64,000 bases of DNA, from assembly GCA_024742475.1 (NCBI GenBank), contig JANSYI010000001.1:62001-126000 (forward strand), in the 5' to 3' direction. Of this stretch, positions 43,125 through 52,671 are shown one piece after another. This DNA is from a bacterium. GTDB lineage: Bacteria; Myxococcota_A; Polyangia; Nannocystales; Nannocystaceae. A program made the position numbers and the translations under genes. How positions within the stretch are numbered: the first letter of the stretch is position 1; each line of letters opens with the position of its first letter. The notes under the pieces are model-generated. The model ran no database searches. It worked only from the letters and a program-made list of their open reading frames with translations, and had not been told where the DNA came from.

Positions 43125-44548
43125 GCTGACACCTCAGTGTCGAGTTCAGCCGAGAGCGACTCGAGTTCCTCCGTCGCTTGACGAAGCAGGTCAAGGATCT
43201 CCGCCGCGATCTCGTCGGGAGGCGCAAGGTTGGCTGAAGATGACTCGTCGTTGTCACGGAGCCAGGTGATGTCGAGGTTCTCCGCGCGCTTCTCGATTTC
43301 GGCGCGCTTGAACTGGCGGAACTTGCCCTCTTCCCCGAGGTCCTTCCGCCTACTCGTCCCGTCCGCCTTCTTCCCAAAGCACTTCACAAACTCATCGAAG
43401 TGCGCCCGCGTAAGCGGCGTCCGTTTCCCGAACGAAGGCGCATTCGTCCGCATATCAAAGAACCACACCGCCTTCGTGTTCCCCTCGTCCGTCTTCCCCC
43501 GCGTAAAGAACAACACGTTCGTCTTCACCCCCTGCGCGTAGAAGATCCCCGTCGGCAGCCGCAGGATCGTGTGCAAGTTGCACTTCTCCATCAGATCCCG
43601 CCGGATATCCCGACCCACACCTTCCTCGAACAACACATTATCCGGCAACACCACCGCCGCCCGCCCACCAGGCTTGAGCCCCCGGTACACGTGCTCGAGG
43701 AACGCCAGCTGCTTGTTCGACGTCGGATACGTGAAGTCGTCTCGCGTCGGCTTCCCGCCCGCGCCCTTACTCCCAAACGGCGGGTTCGTCAGGATCACAT
43801 CCGCCTTCGGCAAGTCCGCCCCCAGCGGCGACAGCGTGTCCCCCAACACCACCTCCGACTCGATCTCGTGCAGCATCAGGTTCATCATCGTCAGCCGCTG
43901 CGTGTCCTGCACCAGCTCCATCCCCACGAATGCCTGACGCCGCTGGAAGTTCTGCTCCCGCTCCATCATGTCGTAGATGTCGTGCTTCCCCCGGATGTAC
44001 CCGTTCGCCGCGATCAGAAACCCACCGGTCCCCACCGCCGGGTCCTGAATCACCTCCCCGGGCTGCGGCTTCACCACCTCCACGATGGTGTCGATCAGCG
44101 CCCGAGGCGTGAAGTACTGCCCCGCCCCGCTCTTCTTCTCCGTCGCGTTCTTCTCCAGCAGCCCCTCGTAGAGATCCCCAAACCCGTCCTGCTTCGCCGA
44201 GAACCAGTCCAGCTCCCCGATGCTCGTGATGAGCTTGTTCAGGTTCCGAGGCTCCCGGATCGACGTCGACGCGTTCGCGTAGATCGCCCGCACCCGATCC
44301 GACCCCTTCGCCCCAAGGTCCACCAGCATCTTCCGGTAGAAGTCGAGCTGCTCGACCCCCTCTTTCCCCACCAGGTTCTGCCACCGGTACCCCTTCGGCA
44401 GCTGCGACTCCTGCTCCGTCTCCTCCGCCATCTTCAGGAACAGGATGTAGGTCAGCTCCGTGACGTACTGGTGGTACGTCACCCCGTCGCTGCGCAGCAC
44501 GTGGCACAGGTTCCAGAGCTTCTGAACGATGTCTTGTGTCGACGTCAT
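43121..44548 (-). CDS. hsdM: Type I restriction-modification methyltransferase HsdM
   Basis: A 475-residue N6-adenine methyltransferase subunit. It has the N-terminal HsdM helical domain (MTSTQDIVQKLWNLC), AdoMet-binding motif I DPAVGTGGF near residues 169-177, and catalytic NPPF at 255-258. The helical N-domain is seen around GLLEKNATEKKSGAGQYFTP. With HsdS it should methylate adenines in the target. The C-terminal 80 residues are charged, as usual. It precedes hsdS with a four-base overlap and follows hsdR after 99 bases, so its own promoter could lie in that gap. Confidence 0.95.
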   Translation of the reverse strand: MTSTQDIVQKLWNLCHVLRSDGVTYHQYVTELTYILFLKMAEETEQESQLPKGYRWQNLVGKEGVEQLDFYRKMLVDLGAKGSDRVRAIYANASTSIREPRNLNKLITSIGELDWFSAKQDGFGDLYEGLLEKNATEKKSGAGQYFTPRALIDTIVEVVKPQPGEVIQDPAVGTGGFLIAANGYIRGKHDIYDMMEREQNFQRRQAFVGMELVQDTQRLTMMNLMLHEIESEVVLGDTLSPLGADLPKADVILTNPPFGSKGAGGKPTRDDFTYPTSNKQLAFLEHVYRGLKPGGRAAVVLPDNVLFEEGVGRDIRRDLMEKCNLHTILRLPTGIFYAQGVKTNVLFFTRGKTDEGNTKAVWFFDMRTNAPSFGKRTPLTRAHFDEFVKCFGKKADGTSRRKDLGEEGKFRQFKRAEIEKRAENLDITWLRDNDESSSANLAPPDEIAAEILDLLRQATEELESLSAELDTEVSA

Positions 44549-44647
44549 CGATTGCGTCCCTCACGGCCTTCAGCCAGCCGAACGGTCATCGCAGACTACT
44601 CCTGCCGCGCCCTTCCAACACGTCCAACACCCCGCCTTCTTGGCCCT

Positions 44648-47600
44648 TCAGCCCAGGTCCTCCCAGACCGCCTCCCGCAGATCTCCCAGGATCTGCTCCA
44701 GCCGCCCCTCGAACCGCTTGTTGATACGATCGAACCCCCCGGCCTCCGCGCGGAATGCACCGCGGTCCATCGACGCCCGGTCCACGATCGTCTCCTTCTT
44801 CATCTGCTTCGCGATGCGCTTCAGCCACTGCCGCTGCCCCTCGTTGAACGGCTGACGGGCCAGGATCTTCTTCACCGCCCGGTCCACCCGCTCCTCGTAC
44901 GGCTCCAGTGCCGACCCCAGCGCCTGCTGCCGCACGTAGCCCACGATCGACGCCGCGATGTCCACGTTCGATGTCTCCCGGACCGCCGTGCGCAGGTTCG
45001 TCTCCGAGAACCCCGCCGCGTCCAGCTGACGCTTCAGCTCCTTGAGCTGCTCCCGCGTCAGGTCTCGCGGCCGCTGCGTCACGACTGCCAGCGCCGGCAT
45101 CCGGTTCATCTGCTCCGTCACGAACGTCTTGAAGCTCTCCAGGTAGTCCTCCGGCCGCCCCGCCTTGCCGTAGCCCCGGGTCACGCCGCGCAGCTCGTCC
45201 TCGTGCTCAGAGATGAACAGCGTCGCCTTCGGACCCCGCGCCGCGTCCAGGAACGACGCCACTGTCGGATGCGCCTCGAACCACCTCGTCGCCTCGTCCG
45301 GTGACATCTTCCTCAGCGAGCCGGCCAGCTCTCGAGGCTCAGCCTCCGCCAGCGTCACGAACTCCTCCAGGTCGTCCCCCTGGATCCGCCGCGCTTTCGC
45401 CTGCAGCTTCGCGATGAACTGCTCCAGCACGCCCTTGCGCGCCTCCTCGCTCTGCACCGTCCGCATCTCCGTCGCCAGGTGGTCGAACGTGAACGTCGGG
45501 TTCGTCACCACCGGCTTCATCGTGTCGACGTGCTCGAGCTCCGAGTAGAGGTCCACGCAGTCGTAGATTCGGAAGTACTCCTTGCCGATCTCGTCGCAGC
45601 GCCGGGTCGCCCGGCCTTTCATCTGCGCGTAGAGGATTCGGCTGCGCACTCGGCGAAGGAAGACCAAGTTCGAGATTGCGGGTACGTCCACTCCGGTCGT
45701 CAGCAGGTCCACCGTCACCACCACGTTTGGCAGCCGCTCGTTCTTGAACTGCCGGATCTTCTTGAGCGGCTTGTCCACGTTCCCCGTGATCTTCACCACC
45801 GCGTCGTCGTTGCAGTGCCCGTACTCCGCCGCGAACGCCTCCTTCAGCGCCGCCACCACCTGGTCTGCGTGGTGGGTCGTCACCGCGAACACCAGCGTCT
45901 TCGCGTCCAGCGACGGGTCGATGCGCTTGGCCAGCTCCGCGCACACCGTCTTCGTGAAGTTCTCCGTGATCACCTTCTTGTGGAAGCTCTCCACCTCGAG
46001 CTGCACGTCGTCCGGCATCTCTACCAGGTCCAGCTGCTTCGCCCCCGGGTCGTACGTCTCCACCGCTTCCCCAGCCCGAAACCCGATCCCCTCCTCGAGC
46101 AGCTTCGTCGCCACCCGCAGCGGCGGCTCATGGTCGATCAAGTGACCGTCGAGCACTGCGTCCCGGTAGAAGTAGTTGAACACCGGCTTCCCGAAGATCT
46201 CCGTCGTATGCAGCGCCGGCGTCGCCGTGAGCCCGATCGCCACCGCGTCGAAGTACTCCAGCACCTGCCTGTACTTCGAGATGTAGTCCGCCTCGTCCCG
46301 GAACGTCAGCTCCGCGTCGGACATCTCCCGGTCCAGGTTGTACCCCCGGTGGCACTCGTCCACCACGATGCAGTCGTACTGCCCCACCGACGGCGGCCGC
46401 TGGCCTTCCGAGGGGGCCAGAATACGCCGCATCATGCTCTGCACCGTCGCGAACTGCAGCTTCGTGTCCTTGTCCGGCGCCAGGTCCCCCAGCGACTTCA
46501 CGTCGTAGATGTCTGCGAAGCTCTGAAACCGCTCCAGCTTCACGTTCTCGAACGCCCCCTCCGCCTGCTCGCCCAGGCTCGTCCGGTCCACCAGGAACAG
46601 CACCCGCCGGAACCGCTTCGTCTTCACCAGCCGGTAGATGAGCCCAATCGCCGTCCGCGTCTTCCCGGTCCCCGTCGCCATCGCCAGCAACACCCGTTGC
46701 TGCTGACCTTCCACCGCCTTCTCCACCGCCCGGATCGCCGCGCACTGGTAGTCGCGCAGCCCCAGATAGTCCATCGGCTCCGTCTCCAGCTGCTCGTGCG
46801 CCACCTCGATGTCCGACTCCAGCCGGTTCACCAGGTCTTCGGGGCTGTGCCACGACGGCAGCGCGTCCGACGGCTCGTTGCGCCGCACGTCCCAGAACCA
46901 GATCCCGCTCTTCGTCTTCAGCTGCCGCAGGTATGGCCGCCCGTTCGTCGCAAACAAGAACGGCACCCGGTACCCGTTCCACGGACCGCCCGCGAACTCG
47001 GCTGCGTCGTGCAGCTGCATGTCCTTCGCGTACCGCTTGGCCTGCTGCAAGGAGCCCGGCACGTCGACGCCCTCCCGCTTCGCCTCGATCACCCCCACGC
47101 ACCGCATCCCGCAGAACAGCGCATAGTCCACCGGCCCGCTCGACGTCGGCCACTCCGCGATCGCCAGGTTGCGTCCCTTCTGCGGCCGCGTCCCTCGCTC
47201 CCACCGAAGCCCGTCCGTGTCCACCTCCCACCCCGCGTCCCGCAGCTGGGCGTCGATCAGCTTGCGCGTGTCCGCCTCCGACAGCTCGATCGTCTTGTCG
47301 GCCGCGAAGCCCTGCTTCACCTTCTTGTCCCGCTCGGCCGGCTGCGCCTTTGCCTCCGCCTGCAGCGCTTCCAGCTCCGCCACCCGGGCCTTCTCGTCCC
47401 CGAGCTGCTCCTCCACCTCGAGGTTCAGCTCCGTCGCCGCCTCCAGGTCCTCCTTCGCCTTCGCCAGGCGCTGACGCTCGTCTTGCAGCTCCTGCGCCGC
47501 CAGCTCGGCCTGCGCCGTCGCCTCCTCGAGCTCGCTCGTCAGCCGGGCCATCTCCGCCTTCAGCTGGTCCGTCGGATCCACCGGCGGCGTCGGAGGCACG

Positions 47601-48007
47601 AACCCCGGCGCCTTGAACTTCTTCTGCCCCGTCCGGAACTTGAAGAACCAGACCGCCAGCTTCTGCGCCATCCGCAGCTGGAACAACGCCGTGTTGTGGT
47701 CCCCTAGCCGGTCGTGAACCGCCTCGTTCCCCGCCTTCCGAATCCCGTGCAGGATCTCCGCCGTCTGCGGAGGCAGCACCCTGTCCCGCTCCAACCGCTT
47801 CAGCAGCGAGAACTGCTCCTCCCCCGGCACATGCACCCCTGCATGGGCCGCCACCTTCGACGCCAGGTGCTCACCGAACTGCCGCAGCTTCTCGATCGCC
47901 GTCACCGGGTCGTCGGCGAAGTACTTCTCCGCGAGCACCGGGAGCTTGGCGAGCAGTGGGTCGTGCCGGGCCAAGAAACCGAAGTTCGGAGAACTCGAGA
48001 CATCCAT
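44648..48007 (-). CDS. hsdR: Type I restriction enzyme motor/endonuclease subunit HsdR (EcoEI-like)
   Basis: A 1119-residue subunit that moves DNA and cleaves it when the site is unmethylated. An N-terminal DUF4145-like domain (residues 15-125) is followed by a long coiled coil (145-230), a nuclease domain with PVDYALFCGMRCVGVIEAK near 292-310 (PD-(D/E)xK type), a helicase motor with Walker A ATGTGKT at 444-450 and DECH at 550-553, helicase motifs in LLTTGVDVPA and MKGRATRRC, and an EcoEI-type C-terminus. ATG 48007 is the start; the longer frame upstream is unsupported. hsdR comes first in the operon, and its codon use looks native-like. Confidence 0.95.
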   Translation of the reverse strand: MDVSSSPNFGFLARHDPLLAKLPVLAEKYFADDPVTAIEKLRQFGEHLASKVAAHAGVHVPGEEQFSLLKRLERDRVLPPQTAEILHGIRKAGNEAVHDRLGDHNTALFQLRMAQKLAVWFFKFRTGQKKFKAPGFVPPTPPVDPTDQLKAEMARLTSELEEATAQAELAAQELQDERQRLAKAKEDLEAATELNLEVEEQLGDEKARVAELEALQAEAKAQPAERDKKVKQGFAADKTIELSEADTRKLIDAQLRDAGWEVDTDGLRWERGTRPQKGRNLAIAEWPTSSGPVDYALFCGMRCVGVIEAKREGVDVPGSLQQAKRYAKDMQLHDAAEFAGGPWNGYRVPFLFATNGRPYLRQLKTKSGIWFWDVRRNEPSDALPSWHSPEDLVNRLESDIEVAHEQLETEPMDYLGLRDYQCAAIRAVEKAVEGQQQRVLLAMATGTGKTRTAIGLIYRLVKTKRFRRVLFLVDRTSLGEQAEGAFENVKLERFQSFADIYDVKSLGDLAPDKDTKLQFATVQSMMRRILAPSEGQRPPSVGQYDCIVVDECHRGYNLDREMSDAELTFRDEADYISKYRQVLEYFDAVAIGLTATPALHTTEIFGKPVFNYFYRDAVLDGHLIDHEPPLRVATKLLEEGIGFRAGEAVETYDPGAKQLDLVEMPDDVQLEVESFHKKVITENFTKTVCAELAKRIDPSLDAKTLVFAVTTHHADQVVAALKEAFAAEYGHCNDDAVVKITGNVDKPLKKIRQFKNERLPNVVVTVDLLTTGVDVPAISNLVFLRRVRSRILYAQMKGRATRRCDEIGKEYFRIYDCVDLYSELEHVDTMKPVVTNPTFTFDHLATEMRTVQSEEARKGVLEQFIAKLQAKARRIQGDDLEEFVTLAEAEPRELAGSLRKMSPDEATRWFEAHPTVASFLDAARGPKATLFISEHEDELRGVTRGYGKAGRPEDYLESFKTFVTEQMNRMPALAVVTQRPRDLTREQLKELKRQLDAAGFSETNLRTAVRETSNVDIAASIVGYVRQQALGSALEPYEERVDRAVKKILARQPFNEGQRQWLKRIAKQMKKETIVDRASMDRGAFRAEAGGFDRINKRFEGRLEQILGDLREAVWEDLG

Positions 48008-48164
48008 GTCTACGGTGGATCTTAGGGGATTTTCATCCGTTCGGGCACCTTGCCAAGAAACGAAGCGCCGGGCGGACCCCCCGGCCCCGACGGCTCGAGT
48101 GCTGACCAAAAAAAATGGGAAGGAGTCGTGATCCAAGCCCGCCTTCGGCTCTCTACCGCAGGCG

Positions 48165-48905
48165 ATGAGATCGAAACACCCCCTCTCAGGACTCTCCGCT
48201 CTCGGATTCATGCTCCTCATCCCCGGCGCTGCACTTGCCGGTCCCGAGGCCTGCCGAGGGGATGGAGGCGAGATCGAGGGCATCTGGGGCTGTAATCCTG
48301 CCGATGAATGCTGCAACCAGGGTACGTGCTCGGACGGGAACGAATGCACGACGCTCATCGGTGGCCAGGCGGGGGTGTGTCGCTTCTCCGGCGCTGCGCT
48401 TCGCACAACCTGTTACTGCGCTCCTCTCAGCGGTGGCGAAGTCATTGGTGGCGAAGACGATGAGGGAGGCGGAGGCGGCGGCATCGGCATGAACGCGATG
48501 GAGCAGCCGCTCGACAGTGGACCATCACTCAGCGAGTTCGTCGCGCAGTACGAAGCACATGACTTCGTCGCAGGCAGCCCCGAAGAACGGGTCTTCTTCG
48601 AGGACGGGTGTGCTGCCGACCTCGGACCCGTTTGCGTTTGGCTCTCGATCCTCTACGGGCTCGATCAAGAGCCGAACTTCGCGGCATCCTTCTCCGCGGC
48701 GAGTGAAGCGTGTCTGCTCGAGGACGCTGAGGGGTGCTATTTCGTCGGGGCTGCGTACGCAACCGGTACGGGTGTCGAGGCTGACCCGCAGCAAGCCGAA
48801 CCCTACTTCGAACAAGCATGCGCGCTCGGCCTGGAGTTTGGCTGTGAGGGCGAAGCCTCAATCCCGCAGGCGTTGGCCATTCTCGAAGAGCGACTCCAAG
48901 GCTGA
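48165..48905 (+). CDS. Secreted Cys-rich Sel1/TPR-like protein
   Basis: A 246-residue protein with a Sec signal (LGFMLLIPGAALAGPEA). The N-terminal third has clustered Cys (CNPADECCNQGTCSDGNEC) typical of short disulfide modules, then a Gly/Asp run. The C-terminal third has Sel1-like helical repeats with Cys spaced as in Helicobacter Cys-rich proteins (ACLLEDAEGCYFVGAAYATG, EQACALGLEFGCEGEA). Probably periplasmic or extracellular. It is divergent from hsdR, separated by about 157 bases. Confidence 0.8.
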   Translation: MRSKHPLSGLSALGFMLLIPGAALAGPEACRGDGGEIEGIWGCNPADECCNQGTCSDGNECTTLIGGQAGVCRFSGAALRTTCYCAPLSGGEVIGGEDDEGGGGGGIGMNAMEQPLDSGPSLSEFVAQYEAHDFVAGSPEERVFFEDGCAADLGPVCVWLSILYGLDQEPNFAASFSAASEACLLEDAEGCYFVGAAYATGTGVEADPQQAEPYFEQACALGLEFGCEGEASIPQALAILEERLQG

Positions 48906-48939
48906 GTTGCGCTTCGCGCCAGAAATCGCGACCGAGCGA

Positions 48940-49530
48940 TGCATGACGTGGTGCGCGGTCCGGATGCAACGTCCAGTAGGACCAGCGTGTCCTGCAGAGC
49001 CGCGACCATCGCGCGCGTGGCCACCTCGCTCTCCAGCAGCGAGCGCTCCGTGTCGAGCAGCGCCTTTTGGTGAAACTCGAGCTCCGCGGAGATCGCGGCC
49101 GCCCCTCTCCAGAAGAACCAGCGCCGCACCTTGGACAGAAAGCGCTTGTCCGGAGGCGGCGTGCGGATCAGCGTGCCGCCGCGAGGCCCCAGCTGCCCAC
49201 TGCACGCCGCGGCCGTGGCCCCGACGAACTGCGGGATGGCACGGATGCCGTGCGGTGGGCGAATCTCGACCGAGACCTTGAGCCCACGGTCGGGCAGCGC
49301 CACTCGGCGAAGCGGAAGAGCGAAGGCGCGGTGGGCTTGACGGCGGGGCGGACGTAGTCGGCGGGACCCGCGATGAACATCGCGAGCGCGCTGACCGAGC
49401 CGCCAAGCTTGCTCTCGAGCACGAGTTCGGGCCAGGGCAGACCGGCCGACGGGTCGAAGGACGGCGAGTGGGATGCCTGCGAGTGCTGCACGCCTCCGTA
49501 GTGACGCCGGCGCGCAGATCCGTCGCGCAT
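48940..49530 (-). pseudogene. Frameshifted remnant of an unrecognised gene
   Basis: Two adjoining open frames on the minus strand read well end to end. The first, 49530 to about 49305, contains LESKLGGSVSALAMFIAG and ends near SLFRFAEW. The second, from about 49303 to 48940 in another phase, continues with ALPDRGLKVSVEIRPPHG, VGATAAACSGQLGPRGGTL and a helical stretch LDTERSLLESEVATRAMVA, and then fades. One single-base indel near 49303 would join them. No family is known to me. It could instead be a separate gene using the GTG at 49303, but the codon structure on both sides of the break argues for a decayed gene. Confidence 0.5.
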
Positions 49531-49652
49531 CGTTCGACTTTCTCGCGCACGGCCCCGAGAAGCCCGGAAAACGCGCGCGGCGTGGTGTTGCAGCGCCTCC
49601 CTCGTGCCCGACGAGAGGCCGCCCGGGGGGGGGAGTTGGTAGCCTCGGGCCC

Positions 49653-50447
49653 GTGAGAGATGGCCTCGAACAAGCTCCGAATCTGGCCGTGTTCTGCGAC
49701 TTCGAGAACGTGGCGCTCGGCTCGCGGGAGGCGAACTACGGCGAGTTCGACATGAGCCTGGTGCTCGAGCGTCTGCTCGACAAGGGGCAGATCATCGTCA
49801 AGAAGGCCTACTCCGACTGGGAACGGTTTCGCGACGCGCGTCGTCCCCTGCACGAGACCAACTTCGAGCTCATCGAGATTCCGCACGTCTCGTATTCGGG
49901 CAAGAACTCGGCCGACATCCGCATGGTGGTCGACGCGCTCGACCTGTGCTTCACCAAGCCGCACCTTCAGATCTTCGTGCTGATCACCGGAGACAGTGAC
50001 TTCTCGCCGCTGGTGGCCAAGCTGCGCGAGAACAACAAGAAGGTCATCGGCCTGGGCGTGAAGTCCTCGACCAGCAGGCTCCTGCTCGAGAGCTGCGACG
50101 AGTTCATCTACTACGACGACCTCGTGCGGGCCAAACGTCGCCGAGCGCCAAAGCCCACGACCAAGGCTGCGGGAGACGACGACGGGCGCAGGGAGAAGGC
50201 CGTGCAGATCGTCATGGACACGGTCGACGCGCTCCTGCGCGACCGCGATCCGCCCCTGTTCGGATCGCTCGTCAAGCAGACGCTCAAGCGCAAGCGCCCC
50301 AACTTCTCCGAGAGCTATCACGGCTACCGAAACTTCAGCGACCTGCTCGAGGAGGTCCAGCGCCGCGGACTGCTCGAGCTCGAAGAGGACCCACGCTCGG
50401 GCGGCTACCTCGTGGTCGGGCTCGGACCCAGCGGGGCGGAGAGCTGA
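49653..50447 (+). CDS. NYN-domain RNase-like protein with C-terminal LOTUS (OST-HTH) domain
   Basis: A 264-residue protein from GTG 49653. The N-terminal NYN domain (PIN-like) shows the acidic metal site: AVFCDFENV at the start, NSADIRMVVDALDL in the middle and LITGDSDFSPLV, the signature GDSDF. Such domains cut RNA. A Lys/Arg linker near 160-175 is followed by the LOTUS/OST-HTH domain (LFGSLVKQTLKRKRPNFSE and NFSDLLEEVQRRGLLEL), which binds RNA or proteins. A role in RNA turnover is likely, and the RNA target is unknown. It reads toward the ferredoxin remnant three bases later. Confidence 0.88.
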   Translation: MRDGLEQAPNLAVFCDFENVALGSREANYGEFDMSLVLERLLDKGQIIVKKAYSDWERFRDARRPLHETNFELIEIPHVSYSGKNSADIRMVVDALDLCFTKPHLQIFVLITGDSDFSPLVAKLRENNKKVIGLGVKSSTSRLLLESCDEFIYYDDLVRAKRRRAPKPTTKAAGDDDGRREKAVQIVMDTVDALLRDRDPPLFGSLVKQTLKRKRPNFSESYHGYRNFSDLLEEVQRRGLLELEEDPRSGGYLVVGLGPSGAES

Positions 50448-50450
50448 GCC

Positions 50451-50650
50451 ATGCCCACGATCCGATACAAGGGCCAGTCCCTCACGGTGGCCCCGTAGCC
50501 GCGCGGACGCGCATGGAACGATGGCGTCTCGGGTTTCCGCCGCACGAGCGTACATCGGGACTGAGGCTGGCGTGCCAGATCGAGGTCACGGGCGACATCG
50601 AGGTCACCAAACATCCGGGGTTCTGGGGTCAAGACGTGCCAGACGCGTAG
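50451..50650 (+). pseudogene. Remnant of a [2Fe-2S] ferredoxin gene (middle deleted)
   Basis: A short frame at 50451 encodes MPTIRYKGQSLTVAP and stops at TAG 50496-50498. In another phase, from about 50513 to TAG 50648-50650, the sequence reads TSGLRLACQIEVTGDIEV and ends GQDVPDA. These match the start and the end of a plant-type ferredoxin, including the fourth cluster Cys in LACQ, but the central C-x4-C-x2-C segment of about 50 residues is absent. The match is by pattern. It lies just after the NYN gene and may be an old deletion scar. Confidence 0.55.
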
Positions 50651-50718
50651 ACTGCCCGCAGGTCCCGACCGTGGTGATGCCGCGGCAGTCGCGACACGCC
50701 TTGTCGCGACGTAGAGGC

Positions 50719-52581
50719 TCAGCGTCCGCCGTCGAGCGCGGCCCGGGCAAACTCGAGCAGGCGCGAAGGTCCGAAGGGCTTGGCGATGAAGTGAGAACCG
50801 GGGTCGTCCGGTGCTCCCTCTGCGCCCGAGATGTAGACGACGACAACCTTGGGGAAACGCTCTCGGGCGAGCTCTGCGAGTCGCGTCCCCCGGCGTCGCC
50901 GTAGGTTGATGTCCGTGATCAGCAGGTCTAGCGGACGATCGAGCACGTCGAGGATCCGTTGCGCCTCGACCAAGCCGCGAGCCGTATACGTTCGGAATCC
51001 AGCCCGCTCGAGAGGAGTCCCGAGCAGCCGTAGCAGGATGGGGTCGTCGTCCACGAGCAAGACCGTCTCGCCGGGACGCGCTCGCACATTCCCCGCGCTC
51101 TCGCGTCCCACGAGCGTGTCGGGTGGCCCTTCGACGGGGGGGAACGAGATGACGAAGCGTGTGCCGACCCCCGGCGTGGAATGCAGCTCGATGGAGCCTC
51201 CGCACTCGTCCACCAAGTTCTTGACGGTTGCCAACCCCAAGCCCGTGCCGTTGGCATCCTTCGTGGTGAAGAACGGATGGAAGACCTTGCTGCGGACCTC
51301 GTCGGTCATTCCGACGCCATCGTCGGCGACCTCGAGCGCCACCATGCCGTCCGCCATCCGTGCACAGATGCGGACGGTCCCTTCATCGGCAATTGCGTCC
51401 CGCGCGTTGACGACCAGGTTGAGCACGATCTGGTCGAGGTGAGAGGGTGCGACGAAGATGCAGGGCAGCTCGTCTTGCAGCTCGAGCTCGAGGTCCAACC
51501 CGCTGGTCACCCGCTGCAGCATGGAGCGCTGGCTCTCGAGTGCGCGGCGCAAGCTGACACGACGCGGTTCGACGCTTCGTCCGGCCGTGAAGGTGAGGAG
51601 CTGGGCAATGAGGCGACCCGAGGGCTCCAACGTGCCGCGGAGGTCCTCGAGAAGGGCCCGCCCATCGGCATCGTTGACGCTGCTCGACAACAGCTCGGTG
51701 CAGCCGCTCATGACGGTCAGCAAGTTGTTGAAGTCGTGCGCGATGCCCGAGGCGAGCTTGCCCACGAGCTCGAGCTTCTGTGACTGCTGCAGCTGTTCGT
51801 CGCGTTCGCGGAGCGCTCGCTCGGTCCGGCGTCGCTCTTCGATCTCTTCGAGCAGGGCTCGTTGGCGCTTCTCGAGATCGGCATGGGCCCGCGAGAGCGC
51901 ATCGTAGCTGTCGTGGAGCGCTCGCTGGTGGTCGAGAAGCTCCGTGGTGGGGTCTTCGCCCAAGACCAACGCCGCCCGTCGCTTGATGCGGGCAAACAGC
52001 GTCATGGAGTCCGGGACGAGGATGTCGTACTCGCCGTGATGCGTGCCCGTCTTCGCCTCGACCCGGGCATGAGGCAGTCCCAGCGCCGTCGGGAGAGCAC
52101 GGAAGATCTCTCGGGCGACGAAGAAGAAGTCTTCACTTCCGCGGACATCCTCGGGAAGGAACAGCTCGATGCGAAGCCGCGTCGGCCCATTCACCTCGAC
52201 TTCGGCCCGGTGAATGGGCCACAAGCGAGACGCGGTAAAGCTGGCGGTCAGGCGGTACAGCTGCATCGGGCTGATCGCCACCTGGGCCATCCGCCACGCC
52301 TTCGGCCGGTTGACGACCGCCCCGGCGAGCACCGCCCACGGCTCGTCCCCGCCCAACATGCGAGGGATCCGCTCCAGCAGTTCGCATGACGTGTCCCACG
52401 CGATCCATCCGTCGGTCCGCCGGAGCTGTGCGAGCGTCACGGGCAAGCCCTCGCACAAGGGCTCGAGATCGACGCCGTGATGCTCGAGCACTCGCAGGTA
52501 CTCGGAGAAGGCGCGCGTAGAAGCCTCATTGGGCGAGCGGGCTCCCTGCGAAGCCCCGGCCTGATCGTGAGCCGACGTCAC
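50719..52581 (-). CDS. Hybrid histidine kinase with receiver domain
   Basis: A 620-residue cytoplasmic kinase from GTG 52581. The first 200 residues are an unrecognised sensor domain. A coiled coil (about 215-270) leads to the phosphorylated His 282 in GIAHDFNNLLTV. The ATP-binding N/G boxes are LVVNARDAI, VADDGVGM and FTTKDANGTGLGLATVKN. A C-terminal receiver domain (about 500-615) has the DDD triad in VLLVDDDPILL, a phospho-acceptor Asp in LLITDINLRRR and the Lys in FIAKPFG. No partner regulator is adjacent. The divergent small lipoprotein gene starts 90 bases away. Confidence 0.92.
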   Translation of the reverse strand: MTSAHDQAGASQGARSPNEASTRAFSEYLRVLEHHGVDLEPLCEGLPVTLAQLRRTDGWIAWDTSCELLERIPRMLGGDEPWAVLAGAVVNRPKAWRMAQVAISPMQLYRLTASFTASRLWPIHRAEVEVNGPTRLRIELFLPEDVRGSEDFFFVAREIFRALPTALGLPHARVEAKTGTHHGEYDILVPDSMTLFARIKRRAALVLGEDPTTELLDHQRALHDSYDALSRAHADLEKRQRALLEEIEERRRTERALRERDEQLQQSQKLELVGKLASGIAHDFNNLLTVMSGCTELLSSSVNDADGRALLEDLRGTLEPSGRLIAQLLTFTAGRSVEPRRVSLRRALESQRSMLQRVTSGLDLELELQDELPCIFVAPSHLDQIVLNLVVNARDAIADEGTVRICARMADGMVALEVADDGVGMTDEVRSKVFHPFFTTKDANGTGLGLATVKNLVDECGGSIELHSTPGVGTRFVISFPPVEGPPDTLVGRESAGNVRARPGETVLLVDDDPILLRLLGTPLERAGFRTYTARGLVEAQRILDVLDRPLDLLITDINLRRRRGTRLAELARERFPKVVVVYISGAEGAPDDPGSHFIAKPFGPSRLLEFARAALDGGR

Positions 52582-52671
52582 GGTGCCGAGGGTACCGCAG
52601 ACGGCGAAGGGCGGCCGGATGACGCAGTCCTTGCGGCCAACGAGGCGCCTCGCCGGTGATAGCGTGATCGC

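Noticed and set aside
43400..47707. Long plus-strand open frames antisense to hsdM and hsdR
   Set aside because: They are Arg/Pro/His/Leu-rich mirror frames of strongly conserved genes and show no domain.
48905..50555. 565-residue minus-strand frame spanning the NYN gene
   Set aside because: It is antisense to the well-supported NYN domain and has no conserved motif.
50405..51205. 266-residue minus-strand frame across the NYN end and the kinase
   Set aside because: A shadow of the hybrid kinase receiver region with random composition.
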